Source: Halisarca cf. caerulea
Taxonomy: Eukaryota; Porifera; Demospongiae; Chondrillida; Halisarcidae
Reading direction: 5' to 3'
NCBI GenBank assembly: GCA_963170055.1
Contig: CAUJGJ010000397.1
Location: 5,387,501-5,417,500, forward strand
Length of the DNA: 30,000 nucleotides
Shown piece by piece: positions 15,444 through 27,085 of the stretch (the first letter of the stretch is position 1; every line of letters begins with the position of its first letter). A program made the position numbers and the translations under genes. Under the pieces are notes generated by a model that saw nothing but the letters and a program-made list of their open reading frames with translations, made no database searches and was not told the origin of the DNA.

Positions 15444-17534
15444 TACTGGAATGTTTGACACCAGCAAAAAGTGTACATACATTCAGTTTCCTAGGCATTC
15501 ACAAGTAAACAGAAGAAATCAATGTGGCTGCTTTCTCCTGAAGACGGTTACATTGCCCTCTGGTAAAAGAGCATTGTACCCCATCAGGGCATACCCTTAC
15601 AAAACTTTACTTTCTTCCCTCCAACAGTTTCTGATGCGACCTGAGTTTGTAGATCTATGCTGTCACTGGGAGAATAGAACAGTATCAGAAAGTATAATGT
15701 TTGATGTATATGATGTTCGTGTCTGGAAAGATTTTTAGACAGTTGATGGGAGGCCTTTCTTATCTTCCAGTGAATCTCTGGGTCTAGGATTAATGCTCAA
15801 TGTGGATTGGTTTCAGCCTTTCAAGCATTCGGTGTATTCAGTTGGAGCCATTTACCTAACTATAATGAATCTTCCTAGATCAATTCGCTTCAAGCGTAAA
15901 AATGTCATTTTACTCAGAATTTTACCTGGGCCATCTGAACCTAAGAAGAATATCAATTCGTACCTGGAACCGTTAGTTGAAGAATTGGAAGATTTTTGGG
16001 CAGGTGTACAACTTAGCATATTGTCTTGTTCGACTGTTTCACAGTGTCTAGTCCGGTGTGCACTTTTATGTATAGCATGCGATCTTCCAGCAGGCCGTAA
16101 GCTGTGTGGTTTGTTGAGCCACTCTGCCAAGCTTGGTTGCTCAAAGTGCTTTAAACCGTTCCCAGGATCAGTTGGTAGTATGGATTATAGTGGTTTTGAG
16201 AGGGAGACTTGGTCAAGCAGAACAGACTCGGAGCATCGAGATTGTGTGCACAAAGTATGCTGGAAGCCTCACTAGGATGCCGTTATTCTATCCTCCTAAG
16301 ACTTCCTTATTTTGATGCTCCACAGATGCTGGCTGTTGACCCTATGCATAATTTATTTTTAAGCACTGGCAAACACATGCTGCAGTTTTGGTTACAGAGT
16401 GAAGTTATTCCTAAATCAAAGTATGGTTAAAATCCAAGCTTTAATGGACAAGATAGTGGTACCTTCTGATGTAGGACGAATTCCACACAAAATTGTTTCT
16501 GGCTTTTCCAGCTTCACTGCAGATCAGTTTAAGAACTGGATTATTTTGTTCTAAATTCCTTCTCTCCATGGTATTCTTCCTCACAACCAGCTTGAATTTT
16601 GGCATAATTTTGTATTAGCATGTCGAGTTTTGTGCAAACGTGAGCTGAGTTTGACTGATGTTGGTCTTTTTGATGCTCTCTTACTCCGATTTTGTCATCA
16701 AGCCAGAGAAGTTGTTGAAGACTATGGACCGGTATTTGGATTCTGGTTATTTTCTTTTGAGAGGTACAATGGCATCATGGGAAATCAATCTACTAATCAT
16801 AGGGACATTGAGTCCCAGTTGTTGATGCGGTTTATTCGTGATAATCAAGCGTTCTCATTTAACTTCCCATCTGAATTCCAGGATGATTTCAAAGATGTAT
16901 GCTCATGTTCAAATGATGGCATGGTTGGCTCGCTACTTGATACTGCCTTAGATTCTTCCTCACAAGTCCCCATTGACTTACTGTCTGTTTCTACAAAAGG
17001 AGTGCTTAACAGCGATGATGCCACCTGTTTGCTCCAGCTATACCACAGAGTACATCCTACTGCAGCAGCACCTATAAATATCAATTCAGTCTATCTTCGT
17101 TATACTTCAGTAACTCTACAGGAACGTAAATTTGCTTCAAGCAAATCCAGGCTTGCTCCAGAAGGCTGCCGTTCATTCGTTACCATTGCAGAGTGGAATG
17201 ACAATCTGTTTGGATCACAGCCCACACTTCCTCCTGATTCTGCACACTCAGATTCCAAATTTCGCCCTGTAAAGGTGTCACATTACATCAGAGTGGCATT
17301 CACTGAAGAGGAGAAAGATCAAGATCACCCTTACTTCCCGTAGTTTCGTGGTTTCTTCCACACCCACATAAGAATGACATGGGCAAGCCTGTGCAAGTTT
17401 GGCATCGTAATCAATTTGAACATGGCGGAATCACCTCTTTTTTGCCAGTCCAGCACTTAAGTAAACATTGTGCTTTTAGTTTAACAAAGTTCAAAGATGA
17501 ACAAGTTTTGGTAATTGTACCACTGGTGGAGTAA
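15444..17534 (+). pseudogene. EnSpm/CACTA-like transposase, 3' part
   Basis: This continues the transposase of 11088-12225. It reads through GMFDTSKKCTYIQFPRH, a TAG stop at 15736-15738 (WKDF-stop-TVDGRPF), LGLMLNVDWFQPFKHSVYS (first catalytic Asp region), IMNLPRSIRFKRKNVILL, LPGPSEPKKNINSYLEPL and a Cys-rich segment (SHSAKLGCSKCFKPFPG). After a frameshift near 16255 comes MLAVDPMHNLFLSTGKHM, after another near 16425 VVPSDVGRIPHKIVSGF, then a TAA near 16552. The C-terminal catalytic region has WLFSFERYNGIMGNQSTNHR. The His-rich stretch usually preceding VEDYGPVFG is missing (AREV joins VEDYG). A last frameshift near 17341 leads to VVSWFLPHPHKNDMGKPVQV and a stop at 17532-17534. The enzyme is dead. 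Family assignment rests on the Tnp2-like motif order. Confidence 0.8.
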
Positions 17535-17644
17535 TGTATAATATTGCTACGATAAACCTGACAGTGTTGACATTAATGAAAAGTTGTAATATTTTGTTTT
17601 TTTGGTATATTGGACTCTGATTCCTTTTATCCACTCCTTAATTC

Positions 17645-17800
17645 TTGTGAAATATAGCCATTATGTAGCCATTAGCTATAGGGGCTTTGCTCCCATTTCT
17701 TTTAAACATTGGTATTTCCTAAATGTATATGTCTGCAGTCCATGTCCGAGCTGTCTTCTGAGGACAAAGCATTATATATCCATTTACACCACACTCTAGA
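17645..17800 (-). pseudogene. Degraded duplicate of gene X exon 1 and its promoter edge
   Basis: The segment from TGTAGCCATTA through GGGGCTTTGCTCCCATTTCT, CCATGTCCGAGCTGTCTTC and CCATTTACACCAC matches 10855-10985 in the same orientation at roughly 80% by eye. The coding frame of exon 1 is broken. It sits just downstream of the end of the EnSpm-like transposase, so the gene X/EnSpm junction existed at least twice here. It may be the remnant of a second tandem unit. Confidence 0.75.
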
Positions 17801-17945
17801 TTCTGACTTCTCTTTCAATTTACTGCACTTTCTGAGCACATGCCAGTGCTAACCTTGTTGCAATATTAATTTTGTCACAATATTTTGCAATTGCATTATA
17901 TATATATTATAATAAATATTATTATTATAAACAAAATTCAACTAA

Positions 17946-18157
17946 AATTAAAGGTGTGCACATGGCATGTGCAGTGAATGCATGACATGTACATGACATA
18001 TGCATGCATATGCATAAGTATACGTTATACTAATTTTACTGGACATATATGTCTTGTAAAATTAATACAACACTCCATGCATGCACGTATGCATATGTAT
18101 ACATATGGTCATGTACATGTCATGCATTCACTGCACATGCCATGTGCACACTTTAAT
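17946..18157. mobile_element. Near-palindromic MITE-like inverted repeat
   Basis: The left arm from 17946 (TTAAAGGTGTGCACATGGCA, then TGTGCAGTGAATGCATGACA) is matched by its inverse ending at 18157, about 48 bp with one extra base. Weaker complementarity continues inward through TGCATATG repeats. The whole 212 bp could fold into one long hairpin. Flanking duplication is unclear (TTAATT-like on the right). It is non-coding. Confidence 0.75.
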
Positions 18158-18257
18158 TGTATGTACGTGATATATGTTTAATTGTCTGCATAATATTTTT
18201 ATGAATGATCATGCCTACAGGACACATGCAAAGGATATACTGGTAGTATTGTAGTCA

Positions 18258-18560
18258 GGATAGTTACAGGACATGTGGAATGTACCATACTTGGGATAGT
18301 TACAGGATATATGGAGTGTACTGGACCATAAGGATTTTTAAAGGATATGTGAAGTTTCCTGTACATTTAGATGACTACAGGACGTGTGAAATGTACGATT
18401 ATTCACGATAGTTACAGGGCATGTGGAATGTATCATACATGTAGGATAGTTACAGGATTTATGGAGTGTACTGGACTATATGGATTTTTACAGGATGTGT
18501 AAAGTTTCCTGTACATTTCAGATGACTACAGGACGTGTGAAATGCACTTAGTAATCAGTA
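18258..18560. repeat. Two-copy ~149-bp tandem repeat with internal subrepeats
   Basis: A unit starting GATAGTTACAGG.CATGTGGA recurs at 18258 and about 18407. Its second half (GTTACAGGAT.TATGGAGTGTA, then TTTCCTGTACATTT and ATGACTACAGGACGTGTGAA) recurs with the same spacing. The motif TACAGGA(C/T)rTGTG is a shorter internal repeat. It lies just upstream of the hAT pseudogene and may be its subterminal repeat region, which is an inference. Confidence 0.8.
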
Positions 18561-18725
18561 TAACAGCAGTAGATGTGGAATTTCCTGGTTCACTAAGGAC
18601 ATGCACTAGACACTCCACATTTTCTGATCACTGAAATGTCACCACTATTTACAGGAAATGTGACATGTAAATTTCCTGCCCATTTCCTGGGTTGCCTCAT
18701 TTCAGGAAATTTTAGTTTTTTTGTA

Positions 18726-20410
18726 GCGTTATGTGGGAAACAGGGACTTGCTCTATGTGGACACTGAGATGATCAAATTAACTCGCATGATTGCGAGGAT
18801 GCCAGTAATGAAGGAAATTTCCTTGAACTTGTTCATTTTCGGGCTGAAACAGATGAGATCTTAAAGAATTATCTTCAGAGTACGATACAAAATGAGCTAA
18901 TTGAGATAATAGGCCATCGTATTCAAGCGGACATCATAGAGGAAGTCAAAGAAGCTAATTTTTTTTTCCATCATAGCTGATGAAGTATGTGATGTTTCGA
19001 ACAAAGAGCAACTGTCCCTATGCTTACGACAGTAGTGTAAAGGAGATGTTTGTCGACTTTGCAGAAGTGGAGAGGATAACAGGTAGGGAGTTAGCAGATA
19101 TCATACTTCGGTGTCTGTGTGCTTGGGGTTTGACATTCTCAAACATTAGAGGACAGTGTTACGATGGAGCATCCAATATGGCAGGATCTAGGACTGGTTG
19201 CTCAACCCTTGTACAACAAAAAGCACCGAAGGCTCTATACACCCACTGTGCAGCACACCAGCTCAATTTAGCAGTGGTATCCGCATGCAAAATTCAGGAC
19301 TGTCGCAATGCAGAGTCCTTTATTGGAAAGGTTGCTAGTTTTTTTTTAAAGCAAAGAAGCAGCGATTGTTGGATCAATGTATTGAGTTGCTGTGCCCAAC
19401 AGAGAAATTGAAGAAACTAAAGGATGTGTGTCGGACAAGGTGGATTCAGAGGATTGATTCTTATGCAGTATTTCTTGACCTTCTATCTGTCCTTGTCACA
19501 GCACTAAAAGCCATGGTCTGCCCTGGCCAACATGAGAATCTCCGCTGTAACTGGGATTGGGATGGGGAGTCTGTTACGAAGGCTAGTGGATTTATCCATC
19601 ATCTGGAGTCAACTTCGTTTCTAGTGGCATTCAAGGTCCTTCTTGAAGTGCTCACCAATCTCAGAGGATTAACAACAAAGCTGCAAATGCAAGCTGCAGA
19701 TGTCTTTTATGCATATAAGAAGGTGGCAAAAGTAGTAGACGGCTTGAAGACCATGAGGAGCAGCTCAGAGAGTGAATTCTCTCCTTTATTCCAAGAAGCA
19801 AGCAAACTGGGAAAAGCCCTACATGGGGAGGAGTTTGAACTATCTTTACCCAGAATCAACAGCAGGCGACAAGTTCACAGGCGCAACATACCAGTACAGA
19901 ATGCAGAGGACTACTACAGGATCACAGTCTACAATGAATTTCTTTCGCATGTCATCAGCGAACTTGAAAGCAGATTTGCAGGCCTCTTGCACCTTCTTCC
20001 CAGTGAATGTCACACAAGCACTAGCATTCTGGTGATGTTATCTGACGCAGTGGATTTTTATTCTGATGACTTGCCCATGCACTCCTTTTTCCAACTGAGT
20101 ATCGATCGTGGGTTTGTAAATGGTGTAGCCAGGGCTGTGCTCCAGCACCCAAGACACTGGCGGGGGCATTGGCTGCTTGTGATGGTGTTTTCCAAACATT
20201 CATGTTTTGCTGCGAATTGCACTTACACTGCCCATCACTTCTTGTAAAAGTGAAAGGAGTTTTAGTCAATTGAAATTGATCAAAACGCCACATAGATCAA
20301 CAATGACATCAAAAAGACTGGGTGGTCTTGCACTAATGAAGATTAATCGCAGTATTTGCCAGTCACTCAGCACTCCACAGAGATTGAAAGAGCTGGTACA
20401 GCTCTTCTGA
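18726..20410 (+). pseudogene. hAT-superfamily transposase (ZMYM/DUF4371-type), broken
   Basis: This is a transposase relic of the hAT group with a DUF4371-like region. From the left: ALCGKQGLALCGH, a TGA (18768 area), SHDCEDASNEGNFLELVHFR, IQNELIEIIGHRIQADIIEE, a frameshift in the T8 run near 18960, SIIADEVCDVSNKEQLSLCL (the conserved Asp of the DDE core), a further slip, GRELADIILRCLCAWGL, GQCYDGASNMAG (second conserved Asp), THCAAHQLNLAVV, a slip near 19350, VCRTRWIQRIDSY (RW motif), a long helical insertion, a slip near 20035-20200, then the C-terminal dimerisation signature LPITSCKSERSFSQLKLIKT and GGLALMKIN to 20410. At least four frame breaks plus stops exist. The order of motifs is complete from the middle of DUF4371 onward; the N-terminal zinc finger is missing. 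Terminal repeats were not identified. Confidence 0.9.
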
Positions 20411-20456
20411 GAAAGGCATCCAAGAAGAATGAAGTTGCCTTTTGTGTTGTCAGACT

Positions 20457-20651
20457 AACAACTATATTGTTTTTACTTTCACCGGAAGTGTCCGGAATGT
20501 CCGTAACGATGTCAATATATATATATATATATATATATATGTCAACAACATGGCGGACGTGAAGTCGGTACGTAATCTTTTGGCTATATTTCGGTGAAAT
20601 TCATTCGTCTGCTCCTTCTTTTATCAGCGAGAGTCTTTTCGACCAGAAGAG
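20457..20651 (+). mobile_element. Family B repeat, copy 3 (5'-truncated)
   Basis: This copy begins at ACTATATTGTTTTTACTTTC without the GC hairpin. It continues with ACCGGAAGTGTCCGG, a (TA)n tract, CAACATGGCGGACGTGAAG and the short frame MADVKSVRNLLAIF ending at a GTGAAA donor-like site. It stops near GAGTTCTTCGTAG without the 3' hairpin. It lies between the hAT relic and the Helitron relic. Confidence 0.85.
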
Positions 20652-20811
20652 TTCTTCGTAGTATTATTTTAGTCAATTACAAATTCTCATTTAATATTCT
20701 GGGTTATATATCTCCATAACAAATGGGAATTGGAACTTGAAACTTGGAAAAATGATAGATTTCGCATAGCTAATGCCTATGCTGCAGTAACTCAAATTTT
20801 GACTTCGCAGC

Positions 20812-23800
20812 CTCGAAGGCTGGTTTTCACGTGGATGGTCACATTTAAAGCAACATCCTAATGATGCAACATTGACATTGCAGCAGCTCAGAGATATGAT
20901 TGGCAGCTCAGATTCTCAACAGTTGATGTCCCGGTTACACAGATATGTAAGCAATGTACAAGGAACAAAACAATACTGGTATCAGAGAAGCTTAGAATTG
21001 AAAGCATTGATACAAACAAAAGGTCCTCCTACATTCTTTTGGACTACTTCTGCAGCTGATACTTATTGGCCAGAATTACATAAACTCATGCCACATGGCA
21101 ATCCTAAGCCAACACACTCTATGAGAATACGAGCAGTTATTGATAATCCACATATAACAGATTGGTATTTCACAAACAGGTTGGTAGATTTGGTCAAACA
21201 CTGGTTATATGATACAATGAAAGCAGAATGGCATTGGTATTGATTTGAGTACCAGTTACGTGGCAGTACACATGCTCATGGTTGTGCAAAATAAAAAAAT
21301 GACCCTGGTCTTTGTGAACTAATGAAAAAGGCTGTGATTGCATGGAAAATTCAAAATGATTCCAACACTAACCATTTGTCTCCCACACTCCAACAACAAA
21401 TTATTACTGAGGGGAATGATGCCAAACAAACAGTCATTGAATATTGTGATTGGCTCACAACAACATTTAATAACTCACTTCCTTCAGAAAATTGGCGCAT
21501 GCCTACTGCAGACAACCACCCTTCAGCACAGAATCCTTTGGAAGTCTCCAATAGTAATGAAGACTACTGCAATCTTGTCAACACTGTAGAAAGACATACA
21601 AAATGTAATGCTGCATATTGTTTGCGGAAGAAAAACTCTCAAACACAAGCAACATGTAGATTTGACTATCCGCGACCACTGCAAGAAGAAACAAGCATTC
21701 ATTTCGAAGTATTACCAAGCAACAGAATAAGGGCAAAAGTGATTACCAAACGAAATGATCCATTAATAAACACACACAATCAAACATTACTTCAGCACTG
21801 GAGAGCAAATGTTGATGTACAAGTAATCATTGACATTGAAGATTGTGTACGCTATATGACCAAGTATGCAGCTAAAGCAGAGACTAAAACACAAACAGCA
21901 AAAAAAATCTTCAGAACTTGTGTAAACAGACTATCTCAGACATCACAAACAAAGAATGCATTTCGCTCAGCAATGATCAAATCAATAGGTGAACGCGACT
22001 TCAGTGCACAAGAAACTGCTCATATGCTACTTGGTTTACCACTATATAGCTGTACTTATTCATTCGTTACAATATCATTAGATAATTCAAGAAGCATTGC
22101 AATCCACGAGATTTCACCTTGTGCAGAAATATCAACTAAATTGACAACAATTGATTTTTATGCCAAAAGACTTCAAGTCATAGAATGTCAACATGTTGCA
22201 CAAATGAACTTACTGACATTTTCTTGCCATTACTATGTACAGTATAACTGTTTAAAAACACGCAAGACAGAAGTTATTGTACGAACATTTCCTTGCTATT
22301 CTTCAAATCCCGAGGGGACATGTTATGCGCAATACTGCAAGTATCAACTAATTAAATACAAACCCTGGCAAACCCAGTTGTCTAATGCATGGAATGACCT
22401 TCCCGATAAGGATGAAAATTATATAATGGCATATCATGACTTTTTGAAAAGCACTATTGCAAAAGAATACCTACCACAATTGGCAGAAGAGCTAGAACAC
22501 ATAGAACAATATCTTGAACATAATCAAAGTGAAGACACTAATTCAGATGAACTTCATGAACAAATGCATGAGCAGGAGGAGTGGATGCTACTTTGTCAAC
22601 TCAATGCAACCTTTGAACAAGAACCAAATACTAGCGAAGACAGCATTAATTGGCACTCTCTCATAACTAGTGTGACAGAAGAACAAATATCAGAAAGTGC
22701 AAATTGGATCTACACAATAAAAAAAGAAAATCCTACACTAACGTATGAATATCATTCACAAATAGATGCTAATACGTTAAATGCAGAGCAACAACTAGCA
22801 TATGACATAATAATAAAACACCATAAAAATGCATATAACACTCAATTTGAAACTGCCTTGCATCACAGCTTAAAACTGACTGCTGTCTTACAGCAACTAC
22901 AGGAATAGCAGCTTTTAACATCCATGGTGTCACTATTCATTCATTATTGCAACTACCAATACGAAAACAAGGGCAAACAGAATTACAAGGTACAGCACTA
23001 ATGAGATTACAAGAAAAACTTAAAAATAAAAAGTACATACTTATTGATGAAATGTCGATGCTTGGACAAAATACTTTTTTGCACAATTACCACCTGTTGG
23101 AGATACACCATTATTCAATATTCCCAATATAAAAAATAGTGAAACAAATGACCATGCCTATCTTTTATACAAACAATTCAACAAAGTAATAAAGCTTAAG
23201 AAAATGCCAAGACAAAGCAATTCTGATGAACATTTTAGAGAATTACTCTGTGCAATATGTAATGGTAATATTACACATGCACATTGGGAAATGCTACTAG
23301 GACGTTCACCATTAAGAGCTTCTAACAAGACAGATTTTAAAAACGCAACACATTTGTTTTTTGATAAAGAGAGTGTGGTAGAATATAATTACCAAAGTTT
23401 ACAAACGCTTGGAAATGTCATTGCAAAAATTGAAGCAGTTAATTCTGATTATACTGCAAAAGCAACAAAGTCAGATGAAGCAGGAGGTTTGGATAGTGTC
23501 ATATTTCTTACAAAACATGCAAAGGTCATGTTAACATCAAACTTATGGCAACAAGCAGGGCTTTGCAATGGCACAACAAGTATTGTTGAAGATATTATTT
23601 ATACAAAGAATCAAAATCCACCTTCTCTTCCAATTTCTATAATTGTTGAATTCGAAAAATATACAGGACCACCATTTATTACAGACCATCCCACATGGGT
23701 GCCAATACCACCAATTACATATGAATGGACAACGAGTCAAAGACACTCTAGAAAACAACTACCCCTTAGACTGTGTTATGCAATGACAATTCACAAATCA

Positions 23801-24031
23801 CAAGGGCAAACATTAGAAAAAGCAGTTATCGACTTGGGTGATAGAGAGAGAACAGCAGGGCTAATATTTGTTGCACTTTCGCGCTTGAGGCATTTAAATG
23901 ATTTGCTTGTCAAACCAATGACATTTAAACGTTTAGAGACAATTTCCAAGAGTAAAGTTATACACACAAGAATACATGAAGAGGAAAGATTACAGAAAAT
24001 TCATAACAGTACTGAATTACAATTTGAATGA
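20812..24031 (+). pseudogene. Helitron Rep/helicase, inactivated
   Basis: This is a rolling-circle transposase: a HUH nuclease fused to a Pif1-type helicase. One frame runs from about 20812 (EGWFSRGWSHLKQHP) to 22908. It shows the Helitron-like N domain (GPPTFFWTTSAADTYWPELH, HSMRIRAVIDNPHITDWYF) and the HUH motif GSTHAHGC near 21271, flanked by stops at 21241 (TGA) and 21292 (TAA). The tyrosine motif CVRYMTKYAAKAE is near 21850. Next is the linker LNAEQQLAYDIIIKHHKNA. The Walker A region is deleted: text jumps from FETAL to LTATTGIAAFNIHGVTIHSL in another frame near 22880. Walker B (KYILIDEMSML) follows, then a second deletion near 23076 to AQLPPVGDTPLF in a third frame. That frame continues through LCYAMTIHKSQGQTLEKAVI and FVALSRLRHLNDLLV to the stop at 24031. 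N-terminal sequence upstream of 20812 is scrambled. It is catalytically dead without Walker A. Confidence 0.93.
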
Positions 24032-25107
24032 CAAAAACTTGACAATACATTTACTCAATCACCTACAATACATATTTCTTCCAAAGACTCACCCACAAAC
24101 AGCTACGTAAGTGTCCTCCAGTCACCATGACAACAGATACAAAAGATCTGTATAATGAGGACAGAAACATCCAGTCAACAATCAAGTATGCTGGTGGCAG
24201 TTCTTCATACATACTGTATGTATGTACATTGTCCCATCACTTCTGGGCAATACTTTTCAGTATGGAGACATCTCAGTCAAGGCATGACAAACGTGATCCA
24301 TATTGAGACATTACCTACATATGTACATATAACTACTTACATGTACCTTTCTATATTATTAGTTTGCACTTTATTCAGTTCTATTTTAATTATTTACATG
24401 TATTATTCTTTGTACATAACCATCAAATCTTTCTATTTTATAGCCAATCATAACTGTAGCCAATATGTCATCTTGTCCTAATTCAAGTTAAGTGACTTTC
24501 AAACTTGTCATGTTAAACTTTTTCCCCATATTATACATTACTTGATTTGAATAATAATGTGTACCAACACACTGGACATACCTTCAATAATTTTTCAACT
24601 AAATCTTGGCTATCAACCACTGTTCACTGTAATCCAAGTATACAACTAAGATAATGAGCACTCCAACCATCATCAACGCAAGTATCTCATTGGCGCGTTT
24701 CTATGGTTACACTTGCGCACCATATGATGTAACCATGTGCTATTATTTATGATGTAACACATAAATTGTGTTACGCAACAATTCCCTAACTTGGGTCACA
24801 AAGCCAACACAGCATCCAACTCGAAAGCTCAAATCGTTGTTCAACAATTCCCCGTACCTTTGAACAAACGTTCTCAATCTTCTCAGTGTCTAGCACAACA
24901 TCACTACAAAGCACAAATAATCTAGCAACAATTTCCCAATCCTTTGGCAGAAACTTGACTGATAATCCGGCTGTGAGGCATGCACTATAGCTCCAGCTCA
25001 GTGGCTACGGGACAATACTTTTATATCAGTACCTATCTCTTTATAAACGTACAAATATTCAAAGCAATCTCACTTGTAAAAGCAGTATTTGCGTATAGTG
25101 ACGACTG
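24032..25107. other. Non-coding spacer between Helitron helicase and RPA-like gene
   Basis: No recognisable protein. The composition is AT-rich, with TACATGTA-type words and a CACTTGCGCACC patch near 24710. It probably includes the promoter and 5' leader of the RPA-like gene; no specific element could be assigned. Confidence 0.4.
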
Positions 25108-26272
25108 ATGGCAAGAAGGCCCCCAACAAGCGAGACTCCGGATCCGCCGCTATTGGAGAAGACCAAACTAGGCACGGAAAATCTACCAACTGGTTCGAAA
25201 GCTCCACATATTGCAGTTTCGCCCAAAAAAGTACTTTTGCAAGATTTACGAGGCACTGCTCAAGTCGAAGGAAAAGTAGTCAGCTTATCGCCAATCAAAC
25301 GAAAACAAGCAGACGGAGCAATCTACTTCGATGGACTACTTGCCGATGACAAACAACATCTAAGATTCGTAGGATTCAGTGAAAAAATGCACGATGATGT
25401 CTCCCACTTCCATCAAACCAAAGAAACCATCCTAATGAGCAATTGCAATATATACCAACGGAACAACAACTCTGAACCTCAAATATATATCAATGACGGG
25501 AGAACAACTTTACAAAGATCGGACACCAACTTCGACATCAAACCTCTGGTTACAACAATAACTTTAGATGAACTACCACTGCTACCGCGATACAGCTAGG
25601 AAGGTAAACTTCGATGCAAAAGTACTAACAATCAAGCCATCCATTACTGTGGGACAAGATGTCCAAAAGAGAATTCAAAAGATCAGTATAGCAGATCAGT
25701 ATAACCATGCTACTCTACAACTATGGGAAGATGACATAAACACGCTAAAACCAGACACATCTTACCTTTTTACAAATATCACTGTGAGCGAATTTCGGCA
25801 AGAAAAGTATTTCACATTCTCAACAGGAGCATCAGCTCAAGAAATTCCTGATATTGAGGAAGTTACAGACATCACAGATGACAATGATGTCTACAGCAGT
25901 ACCAAAGAGTGTGACTTTACTATTGTTGCTGGAATTATGGAATATTACCAACAGTCCAAATGCATCAGCAGAAACTGCAAGGGTAAGCTACAACTGTCAG
26001 AAGCAAATATCAAACTAGCAACTTGTGAGACTTGTGGAATGATCCAAAGGATGGACGAATGTGAAAAAACACTTAATGCCAAACTTGTCCTAAGACTCAA
26101 AGGAAAGCGGCAACCACCAACAACTGTAACCCTTTATGCTAATGGTACAAATCTGTCAGCCAATACTAAGCTTCCACAACATGAAATAACAAAAGAAGCA
26201 CTTTTATTAGCTGAACCATTTGGTGTGACTTACCGTGGTAGCACACTTACTGGAGTTTACCATAAAGAATAA
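25108..26272 (+). pseudogene. RPA-like single-strand DNA-binding protein, probably Helitron-encoded
   Basis: The protein resembles the large subunit of replication protein A. From ATG 25108 an N-terminal OB-fold-like segment is seen (VLLQDLRGTAQVEGKVVSLS, AIYFDGLLADDKQHLRFVGF). A second follows (VNFDAKVLTIKPSITVG, IADQYNHATLQLWEDDINTL, SYLFTNITVSEFRQEKYFTF). The C-terminal zinc ribbon has two CxxC-type pairs (SKCISRNCKGKL and LATCETCGMIQ). The frame shifts by one base near 25590-25600 (LPLLPRYS-stop in one frame, DTARKVNFDAK in the next), so it is either mutated or spliced there; no convincing intron is seen. RPA-like genes are known passengers of some Helitrons. Here it lies 1.1 kb downstream of the Rep/helicase on the same strand with the same A-rich codon use. 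Its role would be to coat single-stranded transposition intermediates. Confidence 0.8.
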
Positions 26273-26660
26273 TCAGCTTCCACAGTCATGTTATATAACT
26301 CCTTTATGCTAGTATTGTGTTTACAGTTTTTATGACATTTGCAACTACTTACAACTTAACACATCAGCAAATGTGCATAGCAAACCAACATTACTCAGTT
26401 TTTGCTTTTCAATTTTTATACAGATATCTAATTCCATTAAATAATTGAAATCTTTAGCCAGTCAATCAAATATATCGTAGACTCTCTATATCTCCATACA
26501 GTCCAGTACAATGTCCAATCGTGGTAAAATACTGTATATTCCCAATGGCATCTATATTACATTTAATATGTCAATACATCAGCCATTTAAAATCACGTGA
26601 CACAATTCAGTATAATTATCATATTCTGCGAGGTTCTGAACTTAGTTGACACCTAGTATA
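26273..26660. other. Non-coding stretch, possible Helitron 3' flank
   Basis: No gene was seen. A CTAGT is present at 26653 (Helitrons end in CTRR before T), but no convincing hairpin lies just upstream, so the element end is not assigned. Confidence 0.35.
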
Positions 26661-26903
26661 TTATGTGTGTAGATATACCTCTGTAAATTTATGTTTTTCA
26701 TCTTAGTACATGTGTGTTTCTCTATGCAATTTAGCATGTGTCTGTTGGTTCTTGCACTGAATATGTGATGTGTGTATGTGTGTACATGATGTGAGTGTGT
26801 GTGTGCATTGGTGTTTAAGGTGCATGTACATGTACATACTTCTGTATGTATCTTTCTAGATATGTTTGCTTGTGTCTGTGTGTTTTTAAGCATGTTCCTG
26901 TGG

Positions 26904-26905
<2 letters not shown>

Positions 26906-26959
<54 letters not shown>
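26906..26959. repeat. (GT)n microsatellite
   Basis: Uninterrupted alternating GT of about 54 bp. Open frames across it translate only to Cys-Val repeats and are not genes. Confidence 0.95.
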
Positions 26960-26960
<1 letters not shown>

Positions 26961-26985
26961 GTCTCATTGTTTATTGTTCTTTCTT

Positions 26986-27053
26986 TTTAGGGGCTGCCAC
27001 AGGCAGCCCCTATATTGTTTTCGTTTGGACTTCCGGTGTGTAACGCTCGTCCG

Positions 27054-27085
<32 letters not shown>

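Noticed and set aside
15852..17084. Minus-strand frames opposite the EnSpm-like transposase
   Set aside because: Antisense shadows with no recognisable motifs.
17880..17940. AT-rich tract as a replication origin or matrix attachment site
   Set aside because: Simple low-complexity sequence; nothing specific supports a function.
18258..18560. CRISPR-like array
   Set aside because: The repeat is two long tandem copies without unique spacers, in an animal genome context.
24155..24481. 108-codon plus-strand frame between helicase and RPA-like gene
   Set aside because: Hydrophobic, AT-driven composition, no homology recognised, and lying in the Helitron spacer; probably chance.
26640..26660. CTAGT as the Helitron 3' end
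   Set aside because: The terminal motif is very short, and no stable hairpin lies 5-15 bp upstream.
26642..27043. Open frames with Cys-Val or His-Thr repeats
   Set aside because: They are translations of (GT)n microsatellites and flanking GT-rich DNA, not genes.
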